The notes under the pieces are model-generated. The model saw only the letters and a program-made list of their open reading frames with translations. It did not search any database and was not told the origin of the DNA. 64,000 nucleotides of DNA from Roridomyces roridus (Eukaryota; Basidiomycota; Agaricomycetes; Agaricales; Mycenaceae), in the NCBI GenBank assembly GCA_029378245.1, contig JARKIF010000016.1, positions 62,001 to 126,000 on the forward strand, read 5' to 3'. The first letter of the stretch is position 1. The number at the start of each line of letters is the position of its first letter. The position numbers and the translations under genes were made by a program. This document shows, piece by piece, positions 42,447 to 52,913 of this stretch.

Positions 42447-43265
42447 TGGCTGGTAGCTGAAATTTCGAAAGATTTATATTCGCCTGCGTAAGAGTCCTTA
42501 GCTGAAGAGAAAGGGCTGCTTACTGGTGCTTAGTCAATAACCCACCACGTTTCAGGTCACTTGCCAAGTCACTTGGCCAAGTGGCTGAAAGGAAAATCAA
42601 ACATTTCAACCAGTTTGTGGAGCTGCCGGAGGACCCCGGAGTCAACTTCTCCTTTATATGCTCCTCTTCGGGCTCTGCAAACCTTAAATCTGAAGGAATC
42701 TGCATGCAGCCAGCACAAAATCGGGCCTGTGTTTACCCAAAACACGTCAAAAAAACGCGTCGACTGGACTGCACATTTGAAAGGCCGGATAATTAGTAGG
42801 CTTGATCGGAATCAGCTCTTACCGTCCTCATGAAGGTCAGGAACGCGTCTGACGCGTCTTGAATGGCGTGTATCATACATAGGTCACGACCTTGAGGTGT
42901 CCGCGGCTTTTTTTTCTAGCTTATGGAAACTGCTCCAGATAAAAGTTGATATCAAGAGACACGGCGGCGTTGGCACCGCTGAATGCCCGAAAAACTGCCA
43001 TTTTTCCTTGTGGTAAGTCAGCGAGTAAATTGTCTTCTATCGCACTCCCTCACTCATCTCTCTTGGCTATAGATCCACGGTACTGGGCGTCGCTGTTATT
43101 CTGCGGTTTCAAAACCACTCGAACCGTGGCACACCGCAAGCCGGCCGAATGAAGCCTTGCGCGAAGTCTTCATGCTGAAATGAGCGCGTTCAGTCAGATG
43201 GCCCGGTCGATTTGTCTGTCCTACGCAATTACAAATGTCGAGACTCGACATCCAATCCACGGTCA
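42447..43265. other. Gene-poor spacer, 0.8 kb
   Basis: No supportable gene. A near-palindrome (CACTTGCCAAGTCACTTGGC, then CAAGTGGC) lies at about 42559-42586. Short open frames on both strands have no motif. Confidence 0.4.
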
Positions 43266-44497
43266 TCAACTTTCCGAGTCGGACTGCTCCGAGTTTGCCA
43301 AAAGTTCCCTAGTCCGCTGCTGGATATCACGGTGTGCATCCTTCCACTTGGCCATGAACTCTGCCCGACGCCAGTTATCGGGCCATCCGCATTCACAATA
43401 GAGGCTAAGAAGAGTGTCCTGCTCAGCCTTGATCTGACGAAAGTCAAGTCTCAGCCAGACATCATAACGTCGAGACACACCTCAATCGCGAACCAATTCG
43501 GAGAACCAGACCCATGACGTTCTTTCATCCAAGGATCGTTATGATCCGCGCCAATAACGGGCAGTCTTGACAAACTGCGGTAGGCAACTATAAGTTGGGA
43601 GAAAAAGTGGGCGGCGCGGACCAGCGGCGCGCGACTCGCTTCACTCGCGTATTGCTCTTCGTCGTCAACCAATGGGCCGTGTCTCCGCCACTCGACGCTC
43701 TGCCTGTGTCGAAGGCCTTCGTAGTCGTAGGAACGAACGACTCCCAGCTTGGTATCGATTATGACGTGCCAACCGTCTCGGCCTGGAAGCACAAGGGGCA
43801 ACAACCAGGGGTCGAGGTCGCCGCTTTGGGGGTAAAATTGGTACGGGTATGGGCGACGACCCTCACGGAGGTCTCTATCGGAAGTATAGTCCGCAAATCG
43901 TGTACGCGCAACGATGCCTTCCTCCCTGGAGCCGTTGACCGATTTATTGAAATACGGTAGTTGTTGCATGAGGTGGACCGCGGATTCGGAGTATCCCAAC
44001 TCCGTAGCCAACTCTACGTTCACCGAGGGTTCGGTATGCGGTGCATATCGCAGACTATTCTCCGGATAGTGCCCCATTTCGATGAGGAGTTCCAAGAATT
44101 GTGTTAAGAGGGTGACGACCTCGCCAGGGTCGTAAGCAGCGGCGGCGGCGCGTTCTTCTATAACCAACCGCGTAATCTGCCGGGGGAGGTCGTCGATTTC
44201 CTCTTGAGCCTCTTGAAAGTGTGTTGGCCAACGTTGATGACGCCATTCCAGTGGGTAATGCCCGAGGGCAGCGATTTCCGAGTCGCTGATATATTCGTCG
44301 TCGCTGTCCGAGTCGTTGCCGGAATCATCGCTGCCTGAATGCTCCTCAGGAATGTAGTCTGACGAATCGTCTTCCTCCGTCCAGTCGGTGTCCAGCCAAG
44401 TCGGATCTGGTTTGGCGAGAGTCAAAATGCTCTCATGGGCCCACGGCCAAGGATATGGCTTATAGCCTGGAGGTGGAGAATCTGCGTGCCCAGGCAT
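43266..44497 (-). CDS. Acidic hypothetical protein, about 395 aa
   Basis: Two exons (44497 to about 43485, and about 43439 to 43266) joined as NWFAIE|IKAEQDTLL. I do not recognise the family. Seen: a Ser/Asp/Glu-rich acidic segment at residues 40-75 (SDDSGNDSDSDDEYISDSE), a helical middle, then strand-rich sequence (WLLPLVLPGRDGWHVIIDTK, LGVVRSYDYEG) that is loosely like SMI1/KNR4-type proteins. The C-terminal helix is ECGWPDNWRRAEFMAKWKDA. Many agaricomycete genomes carry families of this kind without a known job. The similarity to SMI1/KNR4 is only an impression. Confidence 0.7.
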
Positions 44498-45013
44498 CGG
44501 TGTAAAGGTGATGAGCGAGAAGGGAAGGCAGTGGTCCCCTTGAGGAAATTATCGCCGAGCTCTCAATACCTCTCATAGAACAAGCCCCGAACTCAGCTCG
44601 AACTGGCAACGAACTGGCAGAACTAGTCCTCTTCCGCTCGGAGTCGGACTCTGAGCGCAATCAAGCTGGTCAAGAAGGAATATGATCAACCACAGCCAAA
44701 AACAACCTTCTCTTGACCTTCTCCCAACCTTCTCCACCAGCTTTCGAAACTAGCGGTAACTCGTCCACCCCCGCTGCTCTCTTTTGGGACCCGTTGTCTT
44801 TGGCCTCATCAGCGACTCTGACGGCTTTCTCGTTGATGTTTGTCCATCCTGCCCCCTCGACCCTAATCACGGAGGGTCGGAGCATCCACGGCTATCCATG
44901 GGGATAGGCGCTCAAAGTCAACTCATGGCCGCTCCGTGACGTACAATGCACAACCGTCAGGCTCGTGCCGCCCCAAGCGGTCCCTGCATAAATGTCGCCA
45001 CGTCGAAAGATGA
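44498..45013. other. Divergent intergenic region
   Basis: Holds the promoters of the acidic hypothetical protein and the F-box gene. No further signal is seen. Confidence 0.4.
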
Positions 45014-46160
45014 ATGTCCGACCTTCAGCCCATGACGCGCTTTCCCTCCGAGTTGGAGGACGCGGTGATCGACTTTTGCCACTCAGATAGGGGGACCCTT
45101 GCGACATGCGGCCTCGTCTGCCGCGACTGGCTTCCAGCGAGCCGATACCATAAATTTTCCTCGGTATCCTTGACCGCCAACAATATCACCGGCTTTCTCG
45201 AAATAACCTCCGCCTCGGAGGCCATCACGCACCTAGTGCGCGAGGTCGAGCTCTGTTACTGTGGTCCATTTCCACCCGAGGTCGTATCGGTGTTGATGCT
45301 TCTCAAGCGGACTGCCCGGCTCAGTCTGCATCCTCTTCGAGATGAAGTAGTCCGTGTTGCCAGCACATCGAGCCTCGCTGTCGCCCTCGCCTCACTTCAG
45401 ATTGTCCACCTGAAATTCGACTTTCGCTCGCGCTTCGAGTCCCTGGGTCAGGTCATCGGGTGTGTCTGCCTCTGTCCCCAGCTCGAATCGCTCGAGGTCG
45501 GCGGAAGTTGGATGCGAGGTGTGGAATTCGAGCCCTGCCTCCCAAAGGGTCTGCACACGCTTACGCTCACCTGCGACCTCGCCAACTTTCTGACCTGGCT
45601 TCTCACTCTGGATGAGTTGCCGAACATTCGGAAATTGAATCTCCAGCACATTGTCCGACGCGAGATACCGGCAATCGTTCAATACCTAGAAGCACTCGGA
45701 GAAACGCTCGAGTCCCTGACCCTTGCATTCCGAGACCACGGCGCGCTGGCAGGTCGGTCTCTTCACATTATCCGCCTATGTACGGTCTAAGCGATATCTA
45801 GATATGTTCGCGTCCCGCGTCGACCTTGCCCAGAATACCAATCTTCGGGAATTCGCACTCGAGGGCAGCGCCCCCGGTGTTTTGAATGCTTTCATCCAGC
45901 TTATACCCCAATTATACCTCTGTAAAACAGTCACTGCGACCCTGTGCATCCGCCATGGGAACTACCCGCAGGCGGATCAGGTCGTGCACGCATACCCTTG
46001 GGAGACACTCGACGCCATCCTGAGTGATCCCGAGCGATGCGGTCTTGAGCGCCTTTCGCTGGCTGTCATCGAGCCGGTTTCAGTCGCTCCTCAAGCACAA
46101 GTTTTGGAGTACATCCTGGACCAGCTGCCCTTGACGCGAGGGAGAGGAATCATCTTTTAG
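45014..46160 (+). CDS. F-box-like protein with leucine-rich C-terminus
   Basis: Two exons (45014-45752 and 45802-46160). The N-terminus (MTRFPSELEDAVIDFCHSDR, LATCGLVCRDWLPASRYHKF) is the F-box pattern of the agaricomycete family (PxELxDxIIDxLH...LxxCxLVCRxWLPxSRxHLF). The rest is leucine-rich with repeated turns (LPKGLHTLTLTCDLANFLTW, LPNIRKLNL). The intron is fixed by the family ending ADMFASRVDLAQNTNLREF across the join. It is probably an SCF substrate receptor; the target is unknown. Confidence 0.82.
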
Positions 46161-46342
46161 ACACAGGCCTGTACAGGTTCTTAGACTACGGCTAATGTAC
46201 AACATAGCTACAATATATATTCGACAGATTTACTTTACCCATGGACACCCGAAAGCAGCAATACTTTTAAGTACTCTATCTGCACTCAATGCATCCCCTG
46301 GCGCCGCCAAAGTGTCAGCGCACTCAATAAATGTCAGCACAT

Positions 46343-48662
46343 TCAATAAATCTCGAGCAACTCCCCTGCAAACTGCTCCATCCCCACAATCTGAAATCGC
46401 CCCGTCGTCTCCCCCTCCAAAGGTTTAGTATAGTCCCCAAACTCGCGCATCCACGAGCGGCTGAGACCTTCCTCCCATGCATACAACTCCACGCGCCACC
46501 CCTTCTTCAGCGCCGTCCGTACGGGTCCCAAAAACCCGTCCTCGTTAAATTGCCCCACGTTCCCGTCGCCTGTGGCGAGCACGATCGTCGCACCGAGCGG
46601 GGGCGGCCCATCGAGGGCTGCGAGTGCTTGATGCAATTTGAGTTGCAGCAGCTCGTCCACGCCCTGTTCGCGGTACTTGATCTTTGGTGGTGTCGCAGTA
46701 TGCACAGGGGGCGAAATCTGAGCGCTGGGCAGCAAGACGCCACCGTTCATCGGGAGAGAGGAGGAAATCGGTGCATGTGAGGGCGGTGATGCTGAGATGA
46801 TGTTCATCGCAGCTGTTCCCCCTGCTGCACCGAGACTCCTCACAAACGCCTGGGGAAATCCAGTGGCCACCATCTGCTCGCTCTCTGTCGACGTGCTCCC
46901 TGCACTCCCCGAAACTCTCCTCACATGCCCCCTGCGCCCCTTGCGTCCACCACCCTCTGCACCGCCATTCCCATTTCCGCCCCATCGCGGATTCTTCAAC
47001 ATCGGAAAATCACCCGAAACTCCATTCCCACTACCACTGCTGCCAGGAGACCCATTCACCTGGCCCATCAGTCCTCCTGTCCCTGCGCTCAGACTCCTGC
47101 TATGTCCTCCAGGCCGCACCCGGTCCTGGCCATCCCCAAGATCCGGAACACGCGCATACACACGGACTTCATACCCAAGCCGCTCAGCAGTGTCCATGGG
47201 CTGATATAGCGGACTGGACGTGACAAGTACACGACGCGTGATGGGGCGCCCGCGTTCAAGAATGAGCGCGAGCGCGGCATGGGAGAGATGTTTCGAGCGA
47301 GCGTGGGGTTTCGGTGGGAAGGAAAATGCCGTGATTGTGGGCGCGGGGGTCGCAACGTGGGTGTTGGAGCTGGCAGTTATGGTTGCGGTTGTCGAAAATG
47401 TCTGTGTGCGCGGGTATCGCTTGAGGTACGTGAGGAGGCCGATGAGAATATTCGAGTGGTCGATGAACACGTGTATCAACGTGTCTTTGTCGCCCGGAGG
47501 CGGGCCTCGTGGATCAACAAAGAAATCATCAGCCTTGAGCCGCTGGTGGAATTCCAGATCCGGAGGAATGAGGGTGTCGAGGGCGGGCTTGTCTGCTGGG
47601 AAGACTTTGCCCAGTTTCTTCGCGAGGGCACGAAGCTGTACCAGCCGCGGGTAATGTGGATGAGGTTCAAGTATAGAAGGGAGCACCCGCAATTGCGGAG
47701 TACTCTTGCTGTGGATAAGTACCCGGTTCGCGCCACCAGAGGTGCTAGCGAGGGCCTGTTGCCGTCGCCGTTCTTTGCGAGAACGCGCTGGAGTTGCGGG
47801 TACGGATTTATGGGCGGTAGTATTAGTTGTGGTTGTTGTTGTGTTATCGAAAGAGGACGAAGAATCGTCTGCGTCCTCTGCAATGATAGAATCCCCCTCC
47901 TCGATTGGGTCATCTCGCAAGGAATCGTCCGTCTTCGGGGTTCTGGCAGTTCGTTTTCGACGACGCTTGCGGCGAGGTTCTGACGAGCTTGTGAGATCAA
48001 CGAATACAGGCCCGAAGGTTCCGAGGGGGATATAAAACGAGATATGAATCCGTTCACACACCTACAACGTGCCTCCACGCTTCCTCGTTCGCGGTACCAG
48101 CCTCGCGCTGAGCATTCCACCGGGCACGCTCCGCAGCAATGAAGCTGAGCGCTCCGTCCAACAAACCCAGAGAAGGCTGTGGACTAAGGTCCAGGTCTTC
48201 GAGGTCCGAGAGCTCATAGCCGACTGGTTCGGTATGAGTAGGGGTGTCGCCTTCGGTGTTCGATCCAGAGCCAGGGCTCGGAGAGCGACCGTCGGTGTCA
48301 GGTGTCCCTGAGATACTGTCGAGATAGAGAGCAATCGGGTGGTGAGACCAGACGGTCGAACCTGGCAGTGACGGTTGCTCGTGCACATCGTCCGACTCGG
48401 GCTCCATGGAGGAGGGGGTGGAGGTGGTGGTGAACTGCGGCTGGTGGGAAAAGGTGCGAAGAGGAGGCTGGAGATGAGTCCATGCACGCAGAACAGTCGT
48501 GAATGCTCCCAGGTCGGGGAGTTCTTGGACAGAGAGTGAATACTCGCTGCTGTGGGGCTGGTGGCATGACGCACCGTCAGAAGTTGGTTCGCTTGGGACG
48601 GAGAAGGAAGAGAAAGGACTGATAGGGCTTGTTGAAGCGGTCGTATCCGAACTGGATTGCAT
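46343..48662 (-). CDS. NYN-domain (PIN-like) ribonuclease-like protein, about 750 aa
   Basis: Two exons joined at RHVVGV|SSEPRRKRR (48055 to about 47986). The NYN fold is split by long disordered inserts. HVFIDHSNILIGLL carries the first catalytic Asp, RVLVTSSPLYQPMDTAERLG the middle strand, and VLATGDGNVGQFNEDGFLGP the Asp/Gly-Asp metal site; the last strand is KKGWRVELYAWEEGLS. By family these are RNA-cleaving or RNA-binding proteins (as in MARF1 and related). The long inserts are Gly/Ser/Asn-rich. The N-terminal 200 residues are Ser/Thr/Pro-rich and unstructured. The RNA target is unknown. Confidence 0.8.
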
Positions 48663-49002
48663 CGTGAAATAATAAAAAAGAAATAGAGGGAGTAAAGGAA
48701 AGGAACGTTGTGTGTCAAGCGTGTCTGATTAGGAAATGAGTCGACCCCATCATTCGGACTCATCCCCATCCCTGACGATGCTGCGATGTATCTTTGCATT
48801 CTTGTTGCTATCTGCTCGAAACTGGGAACGACACCCTCTGAAACCCTTTCATGTCTTGGTACCCGTTCCGATACGAGACACGGCCTTCAGATGCCTCCAA
48901 GACCCGCGCTCCACTACCCGCGCCAAGAGACAGCGGTTATCTGAGGCCGTAGGCTAGAAGTATAAAAACCCTCTGTCTCAGGTGTTTTCTCCCCACTGCG
49001 GC
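48663..49002 (+). promoter_or_regulatory. Promoter of the secreted-protein gene, with TATA box
   Basis: TATAAAAA at 48961-48968 lies 42 bp before the ATG at 49003, a classical position. It is preceded by a divergent spacer with the NYN gene's 5' end. A TATA box this clear suggests a strongly or conditionally expressed gene. Confidence 0.55.
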
Positions 49003-49672
49003 ATGCATTCCTCCTCCAGCCTCAGCGTTCTCCTCTTGGTCTCCTTCTCCGCTCTGCGCGTCTTGGCCGCAGCCACTGTCGCTGCGGACAACATCGTCTA
49101 TGTCACCGATGCCAACAAGTTTTGCATGATAATGCCGCGAGACCCGCACACGAACATTGGCGACAGCGAACACCCTGGGGGGATGAAGACGTACTGCTCA
49201 CCTGCTGGCCGCTACGACTCCATCCAAGGCCAGCTCCCAGACGACTTCTGGAGCAACGTCGCCTTCAAATCGGGCAGCGGCAAGAACGGCGGGAGATACG
49301 CTCAGCGTACGTGTGCCAGCCAAACTGCGTTAGTCTTCTAAAAGTATTCTAGTCACTGGATGCATCCGCCCGTCACACCTAACCCGCCTCAACCCCGACG
49401 ACGGTGGAGGACAATACGATTCCAGCGGTGGGGACGGCGGGCTCGGTAACCCTCAAGGCTCCGTTTGTCTTGGCTATAACCACTACGTCGAGCTCGTCGA
49501 GCCTTCCGACAACCGCGCCTGCATTAAATGCTGCGACGATCCCGTGGATTGTCCTTTGAACAAGGGTATAGATATCCGCCCACCCCTTCCTCTTGCGTTG
49601 CTGATGACTCGACGCAGACACGCAGGGATGCCCCAGCGTCATCTCGGGCAATTACTTCGACTGTGACTGAAC
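49003..49672 (+). CDS. Small secreted cysteine-containing protein, about 188 aa
   Basis: Three exons (49003 to about 49304, 49352 to about 49565, and about 49619 to 49672). The signal peptide (SLSVLLLVSFSALRVLAAA) is followed by a mature protein with paired cysteines (KFCMIMPRD, KTYCSPAG, TGCIRP, ACIKCCDDPVDCP, GCPSV, YFDCD). The segments VAFKSGSGKNGGRYAQLTGC and LGYNHYVELVEPS are well formed. I believe homologous secreted proteins are common in basidiomycetes, but I know no function. Not an enzyme I recognise. The TATA box just upstream fits high expression. Confidence 0.8.
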
Positions 49673-49748
49673 CCACTCACGACATAATGGACATTCTAGT
49701 TTAGTTAGGGGCTATGGACTACGGACTATGTACTTCTAGCCAGCGGAA

Positions 49749-49950
49749 ATGATGACTTTCGACGACATTCCGCGGACGACGGACGTTGGCAACGACACCG
49801 TTTGGACTGATTCTTTCACTCGCGCCATTGCCCTCGACAGCATTTCTCGGTACTTTGACGCAACTTGCCGCCGCGCCCACCAGCCCAAGCTTGAATCTCG
49901 TAGAACTCCCGAGGTCAGTGTCAAACTTCTGCTGCACTTGATCACAGTTA
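49749..49950 (+). pseudogene. Truncated copy of the F-box/ankyrin gene's N-terminal region
   Basis: The reading around 49880-49940 (HQPKLESRRTPEVSVKLL) matches the F-box/ankyrin protein (LQPELDSRITPELGVKLL, near 51660). At DNA level CCAGCCC-AGCTTGA-TCTCGTA-AACTCC and GTCAAACTT are shared. Upstream ISRYFDATCRR matches TQTCHRFYAI more loosely. The similarity ends where the minus-strand kinase begins. Probably a gene fragment left by duplication. Confidence 0.45.
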
Positions 49951-51294
49951 CACAACTAGAGCTGAAAGCCAAGGATGTTCTAGGAGGGTCTGCAGAGTTG
50001 GTCGCTCCTCAGGATCTAGACGAAAAATTGTCTGGAGGAATTGTATCAGCCCTTCAGGATCGGGACCCTTGTAACGTCGCCGGATAATTTCAGCCAACGG
50101 TGCTTCTCCCTCTATATCAAAAAGCGGGGATCCTGACAATCCAATTGTGAACCAGAGCAAAATACGGATTGCTGATGCATACCATCAGGCTTGAAGAAAT
50201 ACGAGCTGAACTTTCCCCGTTTTATCAAGGCAAGAGGGTACGGTCCGCCAAATATCAAGGCGTGCATGTAGGGCATGGACATTTCATCCACGGATTCAGA
50301 TAAAATGAATTCTCCGGTTGCTAGCTCGTAGACCTAAGTTGAGTGTGATCAAATGCTCGGACAAGACCTGAGTTGTACGACGGACCAGACATCCGAGAGC
50401 CCAGACATCAGCGGGCGGCGGGGTCTGGATTAAATCAACCAGTGCTCGTCTACACGGTCAGCCCAGCAGGCTGATAATTTGGATTAGATGAATGTGAATT
50501 TGCAAGTATACCATACCTACTCCAAAATCAATCAACTTGACCTTCACGTCGGTCGGTAAGGGCGAGGATATCGTGCCTCCGTCCGGCAAGGTCAGTAAGA
50601 TGTTGTTATTCTTGACATCTGCGGACCAGTAAACGATACGCTATATAGTTGAGGTCAAAGACGCACCGGTGTGGATGATATTGCATTTATCATGCAAGTA
50701 CATGAGGGCCATCGCTACTTGCCGGAATATGCTTTTCACGATCGCAATGGGAACTTGACGGTTCGGAAATTGTCGACAATATTTATCCAAACCTTCGCCC
50801 AAGAGGTCCGTTACAAGACACAAGTGTCTCCCATTCGGCCCTTCGATACGAAAGTCTTCAAGTAGATGGGAAACGTGTTGAAAGCCGGGGTGGGTAGGGT
50901 CCGCAGTCAGAACGCGCCGCAAATAATCTATTTCATGCAGTTGAGGTAAGTCACTAAGCTCCGCTGGAATGTGGTCAGTGTGGGCTCCCAACAAGTAAGA
51001 TTTATTGGCATCTTTCATCACTTTCATAGCATACTTCTGACTGTAGAGGTCGTCAGAAAGTTGTGTTGAACCCAAAGCGGATTGGCCACCGGGGGCAGCT
51101 ATACGCTGTCTCCGACTTTCAAGGGATGATAGCCCCCTGGCCTGTATTCCTCTTGAGGCTCTTCTCTGCGAAGGGGTACGGACGAGTGAAGAAAAGCCAC
51201 GCGGGGTTTCAGTAGCAGCCTCGCGATGCGGTAGGAGGGAAGAAGCATGCCGGGGATTCAACGTAACTCCAATGTGGGCGCGTTCAACAATCAT
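49948..51294 (-). CDS. SRPK-like protein kinase with a collapsed activation segment, 366 aa
   Basis: Five exons (51294-50667, 50618-50521, 50424-50386, 50333-50183, 50132-49948), all in phase. Seen: YAMKVMKD with the ATP lysine, LCLVTDLLGEGLDKYCR, and NIIHTDVKNNNILL (HTD instead of HRD, as in SR-protein kinases). Then VKLIDFG, PADVWALGCLVYELATGEF and the C-lobe ending FRLDPEERPTLQTLLEHPWL. Between DFG and DVW there are only about five residues (TPPPA), where SRPKs have 25-40 including the APE-like motif. The glycine loop is also not recognisable. Other acceptor choices give a stop codon. It may be a pseudokinase or be losing function. The start at 51294 is the first ATG in frame. Confidence 0.68.
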
Positions 51295-51538
51295 GTCGTC
51301 AGAAAGCAACTTGATTGTCAAGCCTGTGAGCCCTCGGAGGCTTGTATCAACGTGACCAGCTATTTCAAGAGCAAGCGGTGGGCGGGCGGGGTGCAACAGG
51401 GTGCAACCTGGGATTAACCTGGGAAGTGATGCCAGTGTGATCGGTCATCATTTGCTGATCGGAGTACCTCTTCCTTTCAAGTTTCAACCATGTCGATAGC
51501 GGTGCACTGCGGCACAGCAAACATTCGGTCTTCCCTCC

Positions 51539-52591
51539 ATGTCGAACGACGCCTTTTCCGAGTTCCCTCCTGAGTTGATTCTGGCACTCACCCCGTCGCT
51601 CTCGACAGCGTCTCTCAATACTCTGACCCAGACGTGCCACCGGTTTTACGCAATCCTCCAGCCCGAGCTTGACTCTCGTATAACTCCAGAACTCGGGGTC
51701 AAACTTTTACCATGGGCATCTGCATCCCACCCGCATATCGTGACCAAGCTCTTGTCGCCGCCTCATTCGATAAACCCCAACGTGCAGCCTCATTACGCTA
51801 CCAAGGCGCCGCTTCACGTCGCAGCAGAAACAGGACACGTTGGAATCGCTACTCTCCTCCTCGACGCTGGCGCTAATATCCACGTCGGGCTCGACCAGGA
51901 CGAGTACCAGCCCTTTCACCTTGCCGTGTTGAAAGGACACTATCCCATGATGGAGCTCCTACTGTCCCGCGGCGCCCTGCTCGACTCTACCTTTGGCTGC
52001 GACGGTATCACCATGGCCCCGCTTCACGTTGCCGCCTCGGCGGGGGATTTAAAGCTCTTGCAGTGGTTGCTCGATCACGGCGCCAACACGGAGTGCCGTG
52101 GTCATCACGGTACAGCCTTGGGCTTCGCGCTGCATTCACGCCGGATAGAAATTATCAAGCTTCTCTTGAAGCACGGCGCGAACCCCGAGGTGGTTGTGCC
52201 ACTCAACGGCGGCTGGCTTGACGGAGGTCCCCCTGCACCGTACTCTGCAACACTGCTGTACCGTGCCATGGGGCTCAAGCATCCAGTCAGCAAGTACAAT
52301 AGACCTCCGCCGCCCGTCGAGGGCCGCGCGGAGCTGATGGCCATGCTCATGCTGCACGGGGCGACCAAGCAGGGTGCAATGGACACGATTTCAAAGCACC
52401 TGGGAAAGTTGGCAGAAGCTGCAGAGATGAAGGAGGACGATTTTCTGGCCAGTGTGGAAGTCATGTTCAAGGAGGCCCAGAGCGCCATGCCGGATGCAAC
52501 GAAGGAGTTTGACCGGTAAGCGTTATTTTCCCACCAGGTTGTTGAAGGCCATTGATTTTTTTTTGGCAGTATCGTGCCGTTGAATACCTGA
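51539..52591 (+). CDS. F-box-like protein with ankyrin repeats
   Basis: A short N-terminal F-box-like part (FSEFPPELILALTPSLSTAS, LTQTCHRFYAI) is followed by four to five ankyrin repeats. These are KAPLHVAAETGHVGIATLLL (residue about 90), YQPFHLAVLKGHYPMMELLL, MAPLHVAASAGDLKLLQWLL, and TALGFALHSRRIEIIKLLLK. A helical tail follows. The ending is ambiguous: the frame stops at TAA 52519, but the same TAA overlaps a perfect donor (CG|GTAAGCG). Splicing to TTTTGGCAG at 52569 gives RIVPLNT and a stop at 52591, which I prefer. It is probably an adaptor for protein recognition; the partner is unknown. Confidence 0.78.
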
Positions 52592-52913
52592 TTTGTCTCG
52601 TGCCCTTTCCACTACGGAGTGCGATCCACGAATTGTATTGTAACCAACTCGAATAATAATGATCTTTTACTTCAGCGAGACAGACAGCAGCAACCCGAAG
52701 GAGAATACCCCATTCTCAGCATTCCGAATCTCGAAAAACGCCACCAGCGGTCCCGCACTCCTCAAATAAGCTATCCGACTCCACGCCACATCTCCGCCTA
52801 GGGCCAGGATCTGCATCGCCATCGAGAACCCAAGTAGCTAATGCGGGGCGAGACAACCCCACACCCGAAGCATGCACATCCACCGCCACCGCAGATCCAC
52901 AGTGCCGCCGCCA
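52592..52913. other. Convergent spacer
   Basis: Between the F-box/ankyrin gene and the stop of the Artemis-type gene. Short plus-strand frames without motif. Nothing supported. Confidence 0.4.

Noticed and set aside
47220..47983. Plus-strand frames opposite the NYN gene
   Set aside because: Shadows of the Gly/Ser/Pro-rich coding strand.
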